Origin: an uncultured Duncaniella sp. | GTDB taxonomy: Bacteria > Bacteroidota > Bacteroidia > Bacteroidales > Muribaculaceae | Assembly: GCA_958352885.1 (NCBI GenBank) | Contig: CATWQI010000004.1 | Location: 62,001-126,000 of the forward strand | Direction: 5' to 3' | DNA length: 64,000 bases | Part shown: positions 17,005 through 25,281 of the stretch, piece by piece | Position numbering within the stretch: position 1 is the stretch's first letter | Layout of the letters: every line of letters begins with the position of its first letter | The notes under the pieces: generated by a model | What the model saw: only the letters and a program-made list of their open reading frames with translations | Told to the model about the DNA's origin: nothing | Databases searched by the model: none | Program-made: the position numbers and the translations under genes

Positions 17005-18573
17005 TTAATTATTAGAAAGGAGATGTGCCACTGCGGATGCTACTCGGTCCCCGTCGATAGCGGCAGATACAATACCTCCGGCGTAGCCGGCACCTTCGCC
17101 GCATGGAAAAAGTCCTTGCATCTGTCGGTGAATGAGTGTTTCAGAGTCGCGTGGTATGCGTACGGGCGATGATGTGCGAGTCTCAGCTCCGATTAGAACG
17201 GCTTCGTTGGTCAGAAATCCCCGGTTCTTGCGGTCGAAGTCTCGGAATCCCGCCTGAAGTCGGCGTGCTATCCCTTTTGGAAGCAGCTTGTCAATGCGGG
17301 CCGGATGTATGCCGGGTGCGTAAGATGTGTCTGGAAGTGAAGAGGACGGCTTGCCGTTGACAAAGTCCTCCATGCGCTGAGCAGGTGCGTTCTGGCTGTG
17401 TCCTGCCTCATCCCAGAAAGCTCTCTCGATTCTTTCCTGGAAGTGCATCATCTTGAGAGTGTTATCATTGTCGTCAAGGTCGGGGACATCTTCGGGTAGA
17501 ATTTCCACCACCATCCCTGAATTTGCCCATCGGGTACCTCGGTTTGATGGTGACATCCCATTGACAACGAGTTGCGAATCATCACTTGCCGCCGGGATGA
17601 TGAACCCTCCGGGGCACATACAGAATGAGTATACACCACGGTCGTCCACACGGGTAAGCATTGTGTATTCAGCTGCCGGGAGGTATTTCCCTCTGCCATT
17701 TTTTGAATGGTAGCGCAGACAGTCGATTAGGTGTTGCGGATGTTCGAGTCTTACCCCGATTGCGAGACCTTTGGGCTCCATTTCCACTCCCTGCCGGTGG
17801 AGCATTCTGTACACGTCACGGGCAGAGTGTCCTGTGGCAAGTATTACAGGTCCTTCGTACGTATCGCCTTCCGAGGTTGTGACACCCTTGACAGTGTTGC
17901 CATCAATTAAAAGCCCCTCCACCCAGGTGTTGAAATGGACTTCGCCGCCGCAATTGATTATGGTATTTCGTATGGATTTGATGACTTCCGGGAGCTTGTC
18001 CGTGCCGATGTGCGGGTGTGCGTCCACAAGTATATCCTCGCTTGCGCCATGCTGTGCGAATATATTGAGAACTTTGTCGACGGAGCCACGTTTCTTACTG
18101 CGTGTGTAGAGTTTGCCATCGGAGTATGCGCCGGCTCCGCCTTCGCCAAAGCAATAGTTGGAGTCGGGGTTCACGATATTTTCGCGTGCAATCTTTGCCA
18201 TGTCGATGCGCCGGGAGTCCACATCCTTGCCGCGTTCAAGGATTACAGGTCGCAGTCCGAGTTCAATAAGGCGCAATGCGGCGAATAGTCCTGCCGGACC
18301 TGCGCCTACCACAATCACCTGTTTGCCGGACCTGACATCGCCGTAGGTCACAGGCTGAATCAGCGATGTGGCAGACGGTGTCTCATCAATGTGTACCTTT
18401 ACGGACAGATTGACCATAACCCGGCGTTGGCGTGCATCGATGGAGCGGCGGATTATGGTGATATGTTTTATACGGTTAGCGTCAATGCCAAGCTGTGTGG
18501 ATATAGCGGCAGTCAATAGCAACGACTCATGTGCTGTGCGCGGGTCAACGCGCAGGTCAATGTTTTCGGTCAT
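17005..18573 (-). CDS. NAD(P)/FAD-dependent oxidoreductase (COG2509-like)
   Basis: A 522-residue flavoprotein. An N-terminal region of about 85 residues precedes the dinucleotide-binding VIVVGAGPAGLFAALRL (near residue 90) and ILERGKD. A second signature is GEGGAGAYSDGKL, and the C-terminal GLFPCGEGAGYAGGIVSAA closes the FAD site. This matches the uncharacterised FAD-dependent dehydrogenases of COG2509, cytoplasmic and widespread in Bacteroidetes; the substrate is unknown. Its start overlaps the MATE gene stop by 17 bp, so it is the second gene of that operon. Confidence 0.9.
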   Translation of the reverse strand: MTENIDLRVDPRTAHESLLLTAAISTQLGIDANRIKHITIIRRSIDARQRRVMVNLSVKVHIDETPSATSLIQPVTYGDVRSGKQVIVVGAGPAGLFAALRLIELGLRPVILERGKDVDSRRIDMAKIARENIVNPDSNYCFGEGGAGAYSDGKLYTRSKKRGSVDKVLNIFAQHGASEDILVDAHPHIGTDKLPEVIKSIRNTIINCGGEVHFNTWVEGLLIDGNTVKGVTTSEGDTYEGPVILATGHSARDVYRMLHRQGVEMEPKGLAIGVRLEHPQHLIDCLRYHSKNGRGKYLPAAEYTMLTRVDDRGVYSFCMCPGGFIIPAASDDSQLVVNGMSPSNRGTRWANSGMVVEILPEDVPDLDDNDNTLKMMHFQERIERAFWDEAGHSQNAPAQRMEDFVNGKPSSSLPDTSYAPGIHPARIDKLLPKGIARRLQAGFRDFDRKNRGFLTNEAVLIGAETRTSSPVRIPRDSETLIHRQMQGLFPCGEGAGYAGGIVSAAIDGDRVASAVAHLLSNN

Positions 18574-19948
18574 AAGCGGATTGTTCCATCTTTTTCATAA
18601 CGTGTCCCATCCACCACCAAAGTGTGATGATGGATACCACAAAAGCAATAATATCAGATGCTGCCATTGATGCCCATACTCCTTTTACGCCCCAGAATTT
18701 AGGGAGTATGATTAGGAAGGGGATGAGGAATAGCAACTGTCTGGTGAGTGACAGGAATATTGACATCTGAGGCTTGCCTACGCTTTGGAAGAAGTTCTGT
18801 ATCACTATCTGGCATCCTACTACCGGATAACAGATGAAATATATGCGGAATCCGTTGCGTGACAAGTCAATCAATGTGCTGTCGGTGGTGAATAATTTGC
18901 TGACTGTGTCAGGGAAGAGTTCACTGACCATCCATCCTACCACGGTAATACCGACTCCAATCCATATACCCATCCGAAGTGTTTTCTTGACTCGGTCAAA
19001 GTTGTTGGCTCCTATATTGTAACCCAATATAGGCTGCATGCCTTGGGTTACGCCGAACACAATCATGACAAAAAACATTGTGGTACGGTTGAGTATGCCG
19101 TAAGCGCCTACTGCAAGGTTGCCGTCCGCTCCACCGTAGTCCAGGAGTGCCCTGTTGATGAATATCACCACTACGCAGGCGCAAATATTCATAAGGAAAG
19201 GTGAAAGACCTATGGCGTAGATGCGCTTTATGATGCTCCACGTAAGCCAGCGGTTCTCACGCTTGAAATGGATGGAGCTATCCTTGGACAAGAAATGGTA
19301 TAGCACCCAGATGAATGCTGTGAACTGTCCGCATATAGTGGCTGTGGCGGCCCCGCGTATTCCCCAATCGAGAACGAAAATAAAGATTGGAGCGAGGATG
19401 AGATTGACCAACACGGAGAGTAATGCGGATATCATGGCTTTTTTAGGATACCCTGTCGCACGCATTAGGTTGTTAAGCCCTATGAACACATAGCTAATCG
19501 GTGTGCCATACAGAATCACAGTCATGAATTCACGCGCATAGACTATGGTAGCTTCGGTGGCACCGAAGAAGTATAGGATAGGGTCAAGGAACAACAGGGT
19601 GAGACCTCCGAATATCACGGAATGGATGATGGCAAGGGAGAATACGTTGTTGACCACGTCGGTGGCACGTTCATAGTTCTTCTGCCCGAGGAAGATTGAA
19701 CTGATGGTGGCTCCTCCTGCTGCTATGAGCATCACGAAAGCTGCCACAAGGTTCATCAGCGGAAACGTTATGGCAAGTCCGGCTATTGCCATGGCTCCTA
19801 CACCTCGACCTATGAAAATACTGTCGATAATATTGTAAAGTGAGGTGGCGACACTTGCAATAATCGCCGGCACGGAGTACTGTGTGAGTAGCTTACCAAT
19901 CGCTCTGTTGCCTAAGTCTTCTGTTGATGTGCTTGCGGTTATTGCCAT
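18557..19948 (-). CDS. MATE family efflux transporter
   Basis: A 463-residue multidrug/toxin extrusion-type antiporter with about 12 membrane helices. Start ATG 19948 (MAITASTSTEDLGNRAIG) is preferred over the longer frame to 20035, because a -7 box at 19981-19989 would put the longer start upstream of transcription. Typical features are VPAIIASVATSLYNIIDSIFIG in helix 1 and the repeated half with QGMQPILGYNIGA. The family uses Na+ or H+ gradients to export cationic compounds. Its 3' end overlaps the FAD oxidoreductase gene. Confidence 0.93.
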   Translation of the reverse strand: MAITASTSTEDLGNRAIGKLLTQYSVPAIIASVATSLYNIIDSIFIGRGVGAMAIAGLAITFPLMNLVAAFVMLIAAGGATISSIFLGQKNYERATDVVNNVFSLAIIHSVIFGGLTLLFLDPILYFFGATEATIVYAREFMTVILYGTPISYVFIGLNNLMRATGYPKKAMISALLSVLVNLILAPIFIFVLDWGIRGAATATICGQFTAFIWVLYHFLSKDSSIHFKRENRWLTWSIIKRIYAIGLSPFLMNICACVVVIFINRALLDYGGADGNLAVGAYGILNRTTMFFVMIVFGVTQGMQPILGYNIGANNFDRVKKTLRMGIWIGVGITVVGWMVSELFPDTVSKLFTTDSTLIDLSRNGFRIYFICYPVVGCQIVIQNFFQSVGKPQMSIFLSLTRQLLFLIPFLIILPKFWGVKGVWASMAASDIIAFVVSIITLWWWMGHVMKKMEQSAYDRKH

Positions 19949-19980
19949 ATCTGATAGTTTTAACAACTGTAATGTCGGGT

Positions 19981-19989
19981 GCAAAATTA
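19981..19989 (-). promoter_or_regulatory. -7 element of the MATE operon
   Basis: Minus-strand TAATTTTGC, 32 bp upstream of the chosen MATE start. No clear -33 box. Confidence 0.5.
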
Positions 19990-20061
19990 GCAACTTTAAA
20001 CCAGACATATCATATTTATAAAATTTATTTAACAAAAAAGTTCTGAATGGAGATAAATTTG

Positions 20062-20070
20062 TACTTTTGC
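20062..20070 (+). promoter_or_regulatory. -7 element of the MFS gene
   Basis: TACTTTTGC, 28 bp before the MFS ATG at 20099. No clear -33 box; divergent from the MATE promoter. Confidence 0.5.
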
Positions 20071-20098
20071 GCCCGAAAAATAAAGTATATGAATTCCA

Positions 20099-21304
20099 AT
20101 GGGTAGCAATAATGAATTGACCGAATCAAAGGAAAAACTGTGGAATGCCAATTATTGTAAGGCGATGGTGGGTAATTTCATGCTTTTTTTCTCTTTTTAT
20201 CTCCTTACGCCTCTGCTCCCTATATATCTTGATGCGCAGTTCTCGGCTGACAAGGACTTGATTGGACTTGTGTTGTCGGGTTATGTTGTGGCAGCTCTTG
20301 TGATAAGACCTTTCAGCGGATTCATAGCGGACAGTTTTAACCGTAAGAAAGTGCTGATGCTGTGCTTCTTCGCTTTTTTTATCTGTTTTACCGGTTACAT
20401 AGGCGCCGGTACGATACTTATGTTTGCCATAGTACGCACTATACACGGATTGCCTTTCGGCGCTACTACGGTTGCCAACAGTACAGTTGCCATCGATGTG
20501 CTACCTTCATCCCGTCGTAACGAGGGGGTGGGATTCTACGGACTCAGCAATAATCTGGCTATGGCAATAGCACCGTCGGCGGGTATATACATATATTCAT
20601 TATCAGGAAATTTCCAGCTTTTGTTCTGGATATCGCTGATAGTGGCATTTGTGGGTTTCTATGCTATCACCACAATCAAAATTCCGGTAAGGGCCACGGT
20701 GCCGGGGAAGCCGAAACTCAGCATGGACCACTTTTTCCTGAGCCGTGCGTGGCTTATGGCTGTAAACATATTGCTGTTCGGGTTGTGCTGGGGTGTGATG
20801 AGTAACTATGTGGCTATCTATGGCAAGGAGAGGCTGAATATAACTGATGGGACAGGTGTCTTTTTCGCCATCCTTTCCTGCGGTCTGTTTGTTTCGCGTC
20901 TTTACGGCGTCCGATCGTTAAGGCAAGGTAAGCTGACGGAGAATGCCTTGCAGGGAGCTATGCTTAGTTCGTTGGGGTTCTCTCTGTTTGCTTGTGCGTT
21001 TGGCGAATGGAGCTATTATCTGTCGGCTTTGCTGATAGGCCTCGGCAATGGCAGGATGTATCCGGCATTCCTGAATATGTTCATATGTGTGGCGCGCCAT
21101 GACCAGCGAGGAACGGCTAATTCATCTATTCTAACTGCGTGGGATTCGGGAATGGGGCTCGGTATTCTTATCGGAGGTTTCCTTGTCGAGTACATAAGTT
21201 ACTCGGCAGCATTCTGGGCTACCGCCATATCGCAGATTTCTGGTACCCTGCTGTTGCTGTTTTTTACCCGCAGATTTTTCATGGCGAGAAAGATTCATGA
21301 CTGA
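20099..21304 (+). CDS. MFS transporter
   Basis: A 401-residue major facilitator with about 12 membrane segments. The loop 2-3 motif appears as GFIADSFNRKKVLM (near residues 75-88), and IVRTIHGLPFGATTVANST fits helix 4. A central hydrophilic break comes near residue 200 (KPKLSMDHFF). Probably a small-molecule exporter of the YfcJ/SetA-like type; the ligand is unknown. It stands alone, divergent from the MATE gene and convergent with LysR. A five-codon frame (20089-20106) overlaps its start and is probably meaningless. Confidence 0.9.
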   Translation: MGSNNELTESKEKLWNANYCKAMVGNFMLFFSFYLLTPLLPIYLDAQFSADKDLIGLVLSGYVVAALVIRPFSGFIADSFNRKKVLMLCFFAFFICFTGYIGAGTILMFAIVRTIHGLPFGATTVANSTVAIDVLPSSRRNEGVGFYGLSNNLAMAIAPSAGIYIYSLSGNFQLLFWISLIVAFVGFYAITTIKIPVRATVPGKPKLSMDHFFLSRAWLMAVNILLFGLCWGVMSNYVAIYGKERLNITDGTGVFFAILSCGLFVSRLYGVRSLRQGKLTENALQGAMLSSLGFSLFACAFGEWSYYLSALLIGLGNGRMYPAFLNMFICVARHDQRGTANSSILTAWDSGMGLGILIGGFLVEYISYSAAFWATAISQISGTLLLLFFTRRFFMARKIHD

Positions 21305-21390
21305 TGTGGTGTGACTGCTGTCAGTAAGGTCGGGAAAGTCGGACACGACTGCTCGATTGGGACTGAAACCCGAGATGTGCGGAATATTTG

Positions 21391-22296
21391 TCAAATCCAG
21401 GAGTTGAAGCGTGTGCGGATAGCTGACGACGAGCTCAACAGGGTTATGAATTTCTGCATGGAGCGTTTGCGGTAACTGTTTTTGAGCAGATGTACGCATC
21501 CTTCCATCTCATTGCCGGGTAGGTCGAGCGGGATGGCTTTTACTCCAGGCTCATTGTGTATTGTTGCGTCGGCGAGTACTGTTATCATGTCGCTTTGTCG
21601 GATGAGATTAAGCAGTATGTGTACCTCGTTGAGCTGCATCCGTATATTTAGACGTGAGCGTAGTGACAGAGGTAGAAGCTGCTCGAATGTGTTGCGGGCC
21701 TGCAAGCCTTTGGTGGGAAGTATCAGTTCCTGCGACTCGAGCTGCTCGAATGTGATTCGGCTGTTCGATGCCAGAGGGTGGTCGGCTTTCATCACGGCTG
21801 CGAGGTAATTCTGGAAAAGAATATGTGACTCGACATCTTCAATAGGCTGCGAAGGCTTGAAGGCGAGTACAAAATCGACTTCCCGGTTGTGAAGCATGTC
21901 CATAAGCTCAAGCATAGGCTTATAGAATATGTTGAGTTTTACCTGTGGATAAGTGCGCATGAATTCCTGGAGTGTTTCTGTGAGAATCGGGCTGAAAGTA
22001 TATGTGACACCTATGTTGAGTGTGCCTGTCAGAAGCTCCTTTAGATCATTGAGTTTATCTATGCATTGGCGTGATTCCTGAAGCACTCGTATTGCGCAGG
22101 GCAGAAGTTCTTCACCTGCTTCAGTGAGCGCCACATTGTGGCTGTTGCGTTGCAGGAGCTGGGTGTCAAATTCCTGTTCAAGTTGCTTGATTTGCTGGGA
22201 GAGGGTGCTTTGTGTAATGAATAGAGCCTTGGATGCTTCCGAGAAGTTGAGCGTTTCGGCTACTTTTACAAAGTATTTTAATTGTCTGAGTTCCAT
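21391..22296 (-). CDS. LysR family transcriptional regulator
   Basis: A 301-residue regulator. Winged HTH in residues 1-60 (MELRQLKYFVKVAETLNFSE, ALFITQSTLSQQIKQLE), then a periplasmic-binding-protein-like effector domain (about 90-300). It follows the ThrE-like exporter genes on the same strand with a 76-bp gap and may regulate them or the convergent MFS gene; neither is shown by the sequence. Length is normal. Confidence 0.92.
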   Translation of the reverse strand: MELRQLKYFVKVAETLNFSEASKALFITQSTLSQQIKQLEQEFDTQLLQRNSHNVALTEAGEELLPCAIRVLQESRQCIDKLNDLKELLTGTLNIGVTYTFSPILTETLQEFMRTYPQVKLNIFYKPMLELMDMLHNREVDFVLAFKPSQPIEDVESHILFQNYLAAVMKADHPLASNSRITFEQLESQELILPTKGLQARNTFEQLLPLSLRSRLNIRMQLNEVHILLNLIRQSDMITVLADATIHNEPGVKAIPLDLPGNEMEGCVHLLKNSYRKRSMQKFITLLSSSSAIRTRFNSWI

Positions 22297-22372
22297 GTGA
22301 GTGACAGTGATGAATATTGATGAATCTGTTGTGCCTGAGATGAGAGATGATGAGAGGAAAAAAGGTTGTAAA

Positions 22373-22855
22373 TTAGCGTGTAGCCTGAAAGGATATCTTT
22401 TTTAGCAGGAATATAGGTATAGTAGCACCGATAACCATTCCTAAAAGAATAAACAGACAAGTAAGTCCATTGTTGGCGAAAAGGTAGAAATAATGCTGGA
22501 AGTTACCCTCACTGCCGTGATATAGGCACATTGCTAATCCTCCGAAGGCTCGGTAAGCATACATGCCTGGGATCATGGGGAGTAGAGACGGGAAGAGGCA
22601 GGTTTCGGCAGGTGTCTTTGCCATAGGGGAGAAGAGCACAGCGAGAATACCTATAACGAATGCAGCTATGGTTGTGGCAATCACTATATGGAGGTGTAAA
22701 GCCGGGGTCTGCATAAGGAGGAATCGGGTAGAGTGCCCCGCGGCTGCTATGATGGCGCAGTAGAGATATGCTCTGCGTGGAGGATTGCTTATTGCGGCAA
22801 ATCCGATTGCTGCTATCGCAGCGAACAATGCGTCCTGAAAAAATTCTGTCAACAT
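22373..22855 (-). CDS. ThrE-like threonine/serine exporter, C-terminal-type subunit
   Basis: A 160-residue membrane protein with about five hydrophobic helices (including AALFAAIAAIGFAAIS, LHIVIATTIAAFVIGILAVLF and LFILLGMVIGATIPIFLL). It matches the short ThrE_2/DUF3815 half of the split threonine/serine exporter family. It is 38 bp downstream of the larger ThrE half, so together they rebuild the single-chain ThrE. The substrate may be Thr/Ser or another small amino or organic acid. Confidence 0.85.
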   Translation of the reverse strand: MLTEFFQDALFAAIAAIGFAAISNPPRRAYLYCAIIAAAGHSTRFLLMQTPALHLHIVIATTIAAFVIGILAVLFSPMAKTPAETCLFPSLLPMIPGMYAYRAFGGLAMCLYHGSEGNFQHYFYLFANNGLTCLFILLGMVIGATIPIFLLKKISFQATR

Positions 22856-22893
22856 TTTGAATCCTTATCTTATATTTAAATGTGGTTTGCCTG

Positions 22894-23706
22894 TCAGAAC
22901 ATGCCAACATTCATCATCACCATGCCGCCGCATAGCCCTATGGAAAGACAAGCTGTGAGCAATAGTGCATCCATGAACCGGCTGAACGAGCATATGTAAT
23001 GACCGTCAAGCATGTCACTGAACGAGTTGAGAAACGGTATGCCCGGAACAAGATATAGAACACTGGTTCCGATGGCTATCTCCGGAGTGGAGCCGAGTCC
23101 GAAAAGTCCGTCTGTTGCGCCGAGTACGGAGGAGACAAAGGCACATACGATGAAAGTGGCTCGGATGTTTATGTGGCTTCCAAGCATGATTTGCTTTAGA
23201 TAGAATCCTGCGAGGGTGGCAACGAACACTATCGCCATTGCCTTGATGTCGCCTCCGAAAAGCCGGCAGAAGGAGGCATTTGCGGCAGAGGCGAGTAGCA
23301 GCACAACCCATTTGTTGGCGGGGGGAGTGTGTATTATCCTTTCAAATCGGTGACTGGCAGTGTCAAAGTCAACCTTTCCGTCGGCGATTTCCCAGCTCAG
23401 CCGGCTTAGCCGTGTGTTGATGTCGAAGCTGATCATTCCGCATTTGATTGAACTTACGGAAGTGAATGATATGTGCCGGTCAGGGGAGCTGACAGTGATG
23501 TTGATGTGTTTGGGCATGATACACATGTCAATCTTCTTGTCGAATGCCTGTGCGATACGGTTGACATTCTTTTCCAGTCTTATGCAAGTGGCGCCGCATC
23601 CAAGCAGCCAGGAAGCATAGTCGGAAAGGAACAGACATACCTGCCTGCATGTGGGCTGGCGGGATACTGTGTGAGCCGGGAGAATATCAGTCGTCGTCAT
23701 CTCCAT
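22894..23706 (-). CDS. ThrE-like threonine/serine exporter, N-terminal-type subunit
   Basis: About 270 residues. The ATG at 23706 is used (a TTG three codons earlier is also open). A soluble N-terminal part of about 115 residues (LGCGATCIRLEKNVNRIAQ, MCIMPKHINITVSS) is followed by five membrane segments with ATDGLFGLGSTPEIAIGTS and YLVPGIPFLNSFSDMLDGHY, the DUF1212/ThrE signature with its conserved PG. It overlaps the upstream small membrane gene by 20 bp and is probably translationally coupled to it. Confidence 0.88.
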   Translation of the reverse strand: MEMTTTDILPAHTVSRQPTCRQVCLFLSDYASWLLGCGATCIRLEKNVNRIAQAFDKKIDMCIMPKHINITVSSPDRHISFTSVSSIKCGMISFDINTRLSRLSWEIADGKVDFDTASHRFERIIHTPPANKWVVLLLASAANASFCRLFGGDIKAMAIVFVATLAGFYLKQIMLGSHINIRATFIVCAFVSSVLGATDGLFGLGSTPEIAIGTSVLYLVPGIPFLNSFSDMLDGHYICSFSRFMDALLLTACLSIGLCGGMVMMNVGMF

Positions 23707-23929
23707 AGTAGTCAATGTTATTAATCAGTCGGTCACCGGGTATGAAGAACTCTTCACGCTCACTTCCTACCTCAAATAGTTTGTGGTGACGTTGATTTGT
23801 CACTGTTGCGGAATGGTGGTTGATTTCACTGTGACGTGTGGCGAAGAGAATCCGTAACACGACTAAAATAATCATCGCAACTGCGATGCAGCACCAGGTA
23901 ATTAATGGAACATTCATAGTCGATATCAT
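23687..23929 (-). CDS. Small single-span membrane protein with acidic tail
   Basis: An 80-residue protein (75 if ATG at 23917 is used). One membrane helix (residues 9-28, TWCCIAVAMIILVVLRILF) is followed by a hydrophilic cytoplasmic-type tail ending INNIDYYGDDDD. I do not recognise a family. Reality is supported by the promoter box at 23946-23953, the overlap with the ThrE start, and sensible codon use. It may be a small accessory subunit of the exporter. Confidence 0.65.
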   Translation of the reverse strand: MISTMNVPLITWCCIAVAMIILVVLRILFATRHSEINHHSATVTNQRHHKLFEVGSEREEFFIPGDRLINNIDYYGDDDD

Positions 23930-23945
23930 TTAAATTTTCTATCGA

Positions 23946-23953
23946 CAAAATTA
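23946..23953 (-). promoter_or_regulatory. -7 element of the ThrE operon
   Basis: Minus-strand TAATTTTG, 17 bp upstream of the small membrane protein start at 23929. The -33 region is not clear. Confidence 0.45.
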
Positions 23954-24042
23954 CAAACTGTGATGCGATCGGGTTCAATATTTGTTAACGGAAGTTTCGA
24001 TAGCGGCTATAGAGAATATACGAAGCGAAATGTATGATGAAA

Positions 24043-24073
24043 AGCCTGCGGCTCCATGGTGGTGTCGCAGGCT
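24043..24073. terminator. Hairpin after the YhcH-like gene
   Basis: Perfect 8-bp arms AGCCTGCG/CGCAGGCT with a 15-nt loop, followed on the minus strand by TTTTCATC. Likely terminator of the minus-strand gene ending at 24117. Confidence 0.6.
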
Positions 24074-24116
24074 CAAAATATTGGATTAGCGGATGTTGGG
24101 TTTTATGACCCTGCTA

Positions 24117-24665
24117 TCATTGTTTGTATTCGATTTTGCCTACGATTTTACGGCTTACCCCCGGATTCTCCATTGAGCGGACCGAAGGCTGGTGCATGTC
24201 GCAGGGGAAGTAGAGGAAGAAACGGTCGGCAGGAGCAGGAGAGTAGACAATTTCCTCGTCTGTGGAATAATTGGTGCGGTCCTTTACGGGGTCGTAGTCG
24301 TTAATGGGGGTTACTTTTCCAGCGACACCCATCAGTTCGTTGCCTTCGTATGTGTACTGAAGGTCGATGTAATTCTTGTGACTCTCGATTTTTGTTTCCT
24401 CGGCTGATTTTGGGGTATACTCAAGTATGTTAAACCAAAGGCGTCCTTCCTCGATGACAACTTTTCCTGGCTGGAGTGTCGAGAGGTCGGTTTCGGCAAG
24501 GAATTTGAACATCTTGTCCCAAAGTTCCTTGTTAGCTGCATACTGGGTGGCAAATTCCACCGGATTGATTGATTTGTCGGCATTGACATCCCATCCGTTT
24601 GCCCAATCACGGCTATTTACCCATTCTGTCGCTTCAGCGGCTGACATTTTATTATCTGTTGACAT
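24117..24665 (-). CDS. YhcH/YjgK/YiaL family protein
   Basis: A 182-residue protein. The start at ATG 24665 (MSTDNKMSAAEATEW) is chosen since the -7 box at 24720-24728 rules out the longer frame. The cupin-like YhcH domain covers residues about 45-180: ESHKNYIDLQYTYEGNE and the FPCDMHQPSV metal-binding motif are clear. Family members (E. coli YhcH, YiaL, EbgC) act with sugar catabolism, perhaps as anomer-specific isomerases. An N-terminal addition of about 30 residues is longer than usual. It opens a carbohydrate-related region. Confidence 0.9.
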   Translation of the reverse strand: MSTDNKMSAAEATEWVNSRDWANGWDVNADKSINPVEFATQYAANKELWDKMFKFLAETDLSTLQPGKVVIEEGRLWFNILEYTPKSAEETKIESHKNYIDLQYTYEGNELMGVAGKVTPINDYDPVKDRTNYSTDEEIVYSPAPADRFFLYFPCDMHQPSVRSMENPGVSRKIVGKIEYKQ

Positions 24666-24719
24666 GATATTGTTTGATTTGAAAATATGATAAGAATTGT
24701 CAAGTTTTGGTTTTATTGT

Positions 24720-24728
24720 GCAAATATA
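24720..24728 (-). promoter_or_regulatory. -7 element of the YhcH-like gene
   Basis: Minus-strand TATATTTGC, 54 bp upstream of the chosen start. No clear -33 box. Confidence 0.4.
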
Positions 24729-24817
24729 GCGAGAATCTGTGATATTTTGTTTAATTTTGTGGGTATAAAGATTGGATATATTCCCTGTTACCTTATTTAC
24801 AACATAAAACACTACTG

Positions 24818-25264
24818 ATGAATTGTGAAAAGAAGGAGTTACCGGAAGAATTGAAAGGCCGGAAATTTACTCCGGAAAATATAACCTCCCTCGGACCGGA
24901 TGAAGTATTTGTGTTCGGGAGTAATCTGCGTGGTCTTCACGGAGGCGGCGCTGCAAAAGTGGCATTTCAGCGTTTTGGCGCAGTGATGGGTCAAGGCGAG
25001 GGGATGCAGGGACAGAGTTACGCCATCCCGACCATGCAGGGAGGAGTTGAGACGATACGCCCTTACGTCGACAGGTTTATAGATTTGACTTACGAATGGG
25101 ACCAGACGACATTTTATGTGACACGAATAGGCTGTGGGATTGCCGGATTTAAGGATGAGGAGATTGCTCCGCTTTTTGACCGGGCTTTTGACCTATATAA
25201 CGTGCGGCTTCCGGAGTCATTTGCCAGAATCATAGTAGAGAATCGAAAAAAGAATAATAAATAG
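24818..25264 (+). CDS. Macrodomain-like protein (A1S_2505-type)
   Basis: A 148-residue cytoplasmic protein. The core VFVFGSNLRGLHGGGAAKVA (near residues 29-48) resembles the ADP-ribose-binding loop of macrodomains, and YVTRIGCGIAGFKDEEIAPLF fits the second loop. NCBI-type annotation calls such proteins the A1S_2505 family phage non-structural protein; that name is from memory and does not prove a phage origin here. Possible role: binding or hydrolysing ADP-ribose or another nucleotide. It is 17 bp upstream of the GH28 gene. Confidence 0.8.
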   Translation: MNCEKKELPEELKGRKFTPENITSLGPDEVFVFGSNLRGLHGGGAAKVAFQRFGAVMGQGEGMQGQSYAIPTMQGGVETIRPYVDRFIDLTYEWDQTTFYVTRIGCGIAGFKDEEIAPLFDRAFDLYNVRLPESFARIIVENRKKNNK

Positions 25265-25281
25265 TAAAATTTGAGTATACC

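Noticed and set aside
19949..20035. 29-residue N-terminal extension of the MATE protein
   Set aside because: The -7 box at 19981-19989 lies inside it, so the extension would not be transcribed in full.
20089..20106. Five-codon frame overlapping the MFS start
   Set aside because: Too short and without a ribosome-binding context to call a leader peptide; MFS ATG at 20099 gives a normal N-terminus.
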